A DNA stretch of 64,000 nt. Origin: JAPYTK01 sp964401935 (lineage in GTDB: Bacteria; Myxococcota_A; Polyangia; Polyangiales; Polyangiaceae). This document shows, piece by piece, positions 62,004 through 64,000 of this stretch. Location of the stretch: positions 35,111 to 99,110 of the forward strand of contig CAYOAL010000017.1 of assembly GCA_964401935.1 (NCBI GenBank), read 5' to 3'. The position numbers and the translations under genes were made by a program. The first letter of the stretch is position 1. Every line of letters begins with the position of its first letter. Below the pieces are notes generated by a model. That model had not been told where the DNA came from. It made no database searches and saw only the letters and a program-made list of their open reading frames with translations.

Positions 62004-62999
62004 ATGGCATCCGTTGTTGCTGTGGTCGGTGCGACCGGTCTGGTCGGGCGCGCCATGCTCGCCATCCTCGAAGAGCGCTCGTTTCCCGTCGAGCGCCTGG
62101 TCCCGCTCGCGTCCAAGCGCTCGGCGGGCACCACGGTGCGGTTTCGCGGTGAGGACGTCGTCGTGGAAGAGGCGACGGGGGAGCGCTTCGAGGGGGTGCA
62201 CATCGCGCTGTTCAGCGCCGGCCGCCAGACGGCGCGCGAGCTCGGCCCCCAGGCCGCCGCACGTGGCGCGGTGGTCATCGACAACTCGAGCGCGTGGCGC
62301 ATGGATCCGGAGGTGCCGCTGGTGGTGCCGGAGGTGAACCCTTCGGCCGCGAGCGCGCGCCCGAAGGGCATCATCGCCAACCCGAACTGCAGCACCATTC
62401 AGATGGTGGTGGCGCTCAAGCCGATCCACGATCTGTCCCCCATCCAACACGTGACGGTGTCCACCTACCAAGCGGCCAGCGGGAAGGGCAACGACGCGGT
62501 GAACGAGCTCTACGCGCAGGAGCGCGCGCTCGCGCTCGGCGAGTCGGTGCCGGTGGCGGTGTTTCCGTCTCAGATCGCGAGGAACCTCGTGATGGACTGG
62601 CCGGCAGGCGTCGACGGCTACTCCGAGGAGGAGCTGAAGATGGTGCACGAGACGCGCAAGATCCTCGGGGATGAGACCATCGGCGTGTCACCCACCTGCG
62701 TCAGAGTGCCTGTCGCCACCTCCCACAGCGAGTCGATCCTGGTGCGTTGTCGCGAGCCGCTCAGCGCCGAGCGCGTGCGGCAGGCCCTCGCGGCCGCGCC
62801 GGGGGTTGTGGTGCAGGACGAGGGCTACGTGCCCGGCAAAGAGCCGCAGCCGCTCGCGGCGGCCGGACGCGACGCGGTCTACGTCGGCCGGATCCGCAAC
62901 GACGTGGGTGTTCCTGGCGCGGTGAGCCTCTGGGTGGTGGCCGACAACCTCCGCAAAGGGGCCGCCCTCAACGCCGTGCAGATCGCCGAGATCTTGTAA
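62004..62999 (+). CDS. asd: Aspartate-semialdehyde dehydrogenase
   Basis: The start at ATG 62004 gives 331 residues; the frame stays open upstream, but the Rossmann motif SVVAVVGATGLVGRAM follows this Met directly. NPNCSTIQMVV contains catalytic Cys129. VIDNSSAWRMDPEVPLVVPE, STYQAASGKGNDAV and VRVPVATSHSES complete the family. It makes aspartate semialdehyde from aspartyl phosphate with NADPH, for lysine, threonine, methionine and diaminopimelate. No other genes of that pathway are near. Confidence 0.95.
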   Translation: MASVVAVVGATGLVGRAMLAILEERSFPVERLVPLASKRSAGTTVRFRGEDVVVEEATGERFEGVHIALFSAGRQTARELGPQAAARGAVVIDNSSAWRMDPEVPLVVPEVNPSAASARPKGIIANPNCSTIQMVVALKPIHDLSPIQHVTVSTYQAASGKGNDAVNELYAQERALALGESVPVAVFPSQIARNLVMDWPAGVDGYSEEELKMVHETRKILGDETIGVSPTCVRVPVATSHSESILVRCREPLSAERVRQALAAAPGVVVQDEGYVPGKEPQPLAAAGRDAVYVGRIRNDVGVPGAVSLWVVADNLRKGAALNAVQIAEIL

Positions 63000-63021
63000 G
63001 CGTGAGCAGGGACGCGACAAG

Positions 63022-63879
63022 TCAGCCGAGGAGTCGTGAGCCGGGGAGCCAATCGGTGGGGAGGGGGCCCGGTCCGGCGCGCTGCCAGCCGTGACAGAGG
63101 AGCCAGGTCGCGGGGGCGGCGACCGGGCAAGCGGGGGTGAGTGGCCGCGCCTCGATGGGGCGTGGACGGGAGCGCGGCGCGCCCGGCGCCACCCAGCCGG
63201 GGAAGTAGGGCGCAGAGCTGCACCCGCGGTCGAGCCAGTCCCGCGCGAGGTGCTTCTGCACGAGGAGCTCCGCGTTGTGCTTGCGGGTGTTGTTGAGCAC
63301 GTAGCCGAGAGCCCAGCGCACCTCCTTCGGGCTCTTCAAGATCCGGTGGTGGTAGCGGTCGTCGAACACCTTCCCCCGACGCGACAGGTGACGGTTAACG
63401 CCCTTGGCCACGCGGATGGCCAGCCCCTGGAGCCCGCGCGCCAGCGACGTCGCGTCGCTCGCCTCGCAGAGCAAGTGCACGTGGCTCCGCTGCACGCTGA
63501 AGTGCACCAGCCGAAACCCCGCGCGTGACGCGGCCCCCGCGCGTGACGCGGCCCCCGCGCGTGACGCGGCCCCCGCGCGCGACGCCGCAACCTCGAACGC
63601 GCCCGACCCCGCGTCATGGGGATAGAGCTTTCCCGCCACGAACCGGCTCCGGAGGACTCGCATCACCTCGGCCGTCCTCAAGCTCGGTAGCCCTGCGCAG
63701 AAGCGCCACGTCACGTGCACGGGATGCGTGGCCGCGAGCGCTGGCCTCGGCCCGTGCCGCAGCCGCGCCCCCTGCTTGGGCGGACGCCCCGGACGACGCC
63801 CCCGCGCGAACGTCGCCACCCGCCTCCGCCGCCCCGTCCCTGCTTTCGTGAACAAGCTTGGCTGCCGAGGGTTCGCCAC
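63022..63879 (-). CDS. REP-associated tyrosine transposase (Y1/IS200-like)
   Basis: A 285-residue protein starts at GTG 63877-63879. HPVHVTWRFCAGLPSLR, FSVQRSHVHLLCEA with HUH motif His133-x-His135, GLQGLAIRVAKGVNRHL, GKVFDDRYHHRIL and ALGYVLNNTRKH (Tyr193 the likely catalytic Tyr) identify the family. The enzyme nicks and moves single-stranded DNA, often at REP elements. An AASRAG repeat (18-base units) is inserted before the HUH motif. The frame has no stop upstream to the window edge, so a longer N terminus is possible. Confidence 0.85.
   Translation of the reverse strand: MANPRQPSLFTKAGTGRRRRVATFARGRRPGRPPKQGARLRHGPRPALAATHPVHVTWRFCAGLPSLRTAEVMRVLRSRFVAGKLYPHDAGSGAFEVAASRAGAASRAGAASRAGAASRAGFRLVHFSVQRSHVHLLCEASDATSLARGLQGLAIRVAKGVNRHLSRRGKVFDDRYHHRILKSPKEVRWALGYVLNNTRKHNAELLVQKHLARDWLDRGCSSAPYFPGWVAPGAPRSRPRPIEARPLTPACPVAAPATWLLCHGWQRAGPGPLPTDWLPGSRLLG
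63523..63590 (-). repeat. 18-base tandem repeats inside the transposase gene
   Basis: Three exact 18-base units (GCGTGACGCGGCCCCCGC at 63523, 63541, 63559) and a decayed fourth encode AASRAG repeats. They keep frame. Confidence 0.9.
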
Positions 63880-63930
63880 CGAACGCGCCCGCCGCCGGTC
63901 CCGCGAGGTCGTGGGGCCCTCAGCGGAACG

Positions 63931-64000
63931 AGCCCCCGCGCCTCCAGCCCCCGCGCCTCCAGCCCCCGCGCCTCCAGCCCCCGCGCCTCCAGCCCCCGCG
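63931..64000. repeat. 15-base tandem array at window edge
   Basis: Four exact 15-base units (AGCCCCCGCGCCTCC from 63931) and a partial fifth run to the last base. On the reverse strand they encode GGAGA in the frame that leads into the transposase start. The array continues outside the window. Confidence 0.9.

Overview
The window is one contiguous stretch of very GC-rich bacterial chromosome with a 100-base N gap at 43104-43203. The gene set points to a myxobacterium (Myxococcota, most like Polyangiales such as Sorangium, Chondromyces or Polyangium). The evidence is a complete pilMNOPQ type IV pilus operon, Hanks-type Ser/Thr kinases fused to ATPase and TPR modules, and about a dozen lipoproteins whose lipid-accepting Cys is followed by long Gly/Ser/Thr/Pro linkers. 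GTG and TTG starts and overlapping stop/start codons are also frequent. This assignment is inferred from gene content; no rRNA or tRNA gene was found.

Layout. 1-3.3 kb: a truncated SGNH-hydrolase lipoprotein, a DUF455 ferritin-like/ATP-grasp pair, and a Spy-like protein with a 59-residue partner that is easy to miss. 3.3-11.1 kb: an orphan type VI secretion spike island (repeat protein, PAAR-like tip, large unknown protein, VgrG, LysM protein) with no sheath, baseplate or ATPase genes. 11.1-19.2 kb: envelope and stress genes (ferritin-like lipoprotein, Hsp33, a phospholipase-D-like lipoprotein, a LysM/M15 peptidase). 19.4-24.9 kb: pilMNOPQ. 24.9-35.9 kb: an acyltransferase-like gene whose ribosome-binding site and start codon lie in a 16-bp hairpin, a TonB-like Lys/Glu/Pro-rich protein, an MBL-fold hydrolase, a tightly packed thioesterase/cstA/metallopeptidase/propeller group, and a porin-like/lipoprotein pair.

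36.2-41.5 kb: a five-gene acyl-remodelling operon (fatty acyl-AMP ligase, cyclopropane-synthase-type methyltransferase, acyl carrier protein, acyl-ACP desaturase, KAS II ketosynthase). It follows an AT-rich leader with two perfect inverted repeats. Together the genes could load a fatty acid on the carrier protein, desaturate it, alkylate the double bond and extend the chain once.

41.6-52.5 kb: a Cys-rich lipoprotein, two Ser/Thr kinases (the first spans the gap, the second carries a degenerate cyclase domain, an AAA ATPase and a helical repeat region), and genes of unknown function. 52.5-62 kb: a textbook cobalamin riboswitch in front of a single lipoprotein, followed by three more large lipoproteins. 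One of these reads as a circularly permuted esterase-D-type alpha/beta hydrolase: the nucleophile Ser328 comes first, then Asp719 and His796, and the oxyanion-hole strand (His885-Gly886) lies at the C terminus. The window ends with asd and a REP-associated tyrosine transposase surrounded by short tandem repeats.

The strongest candidates for undescribed biology are the permuted esterase, the riboswitch-controlled lipoprotein (possibly a B12-capture protein), the compact acyl-remodelling operon, and the hairpin-occluded acyltransferase start.
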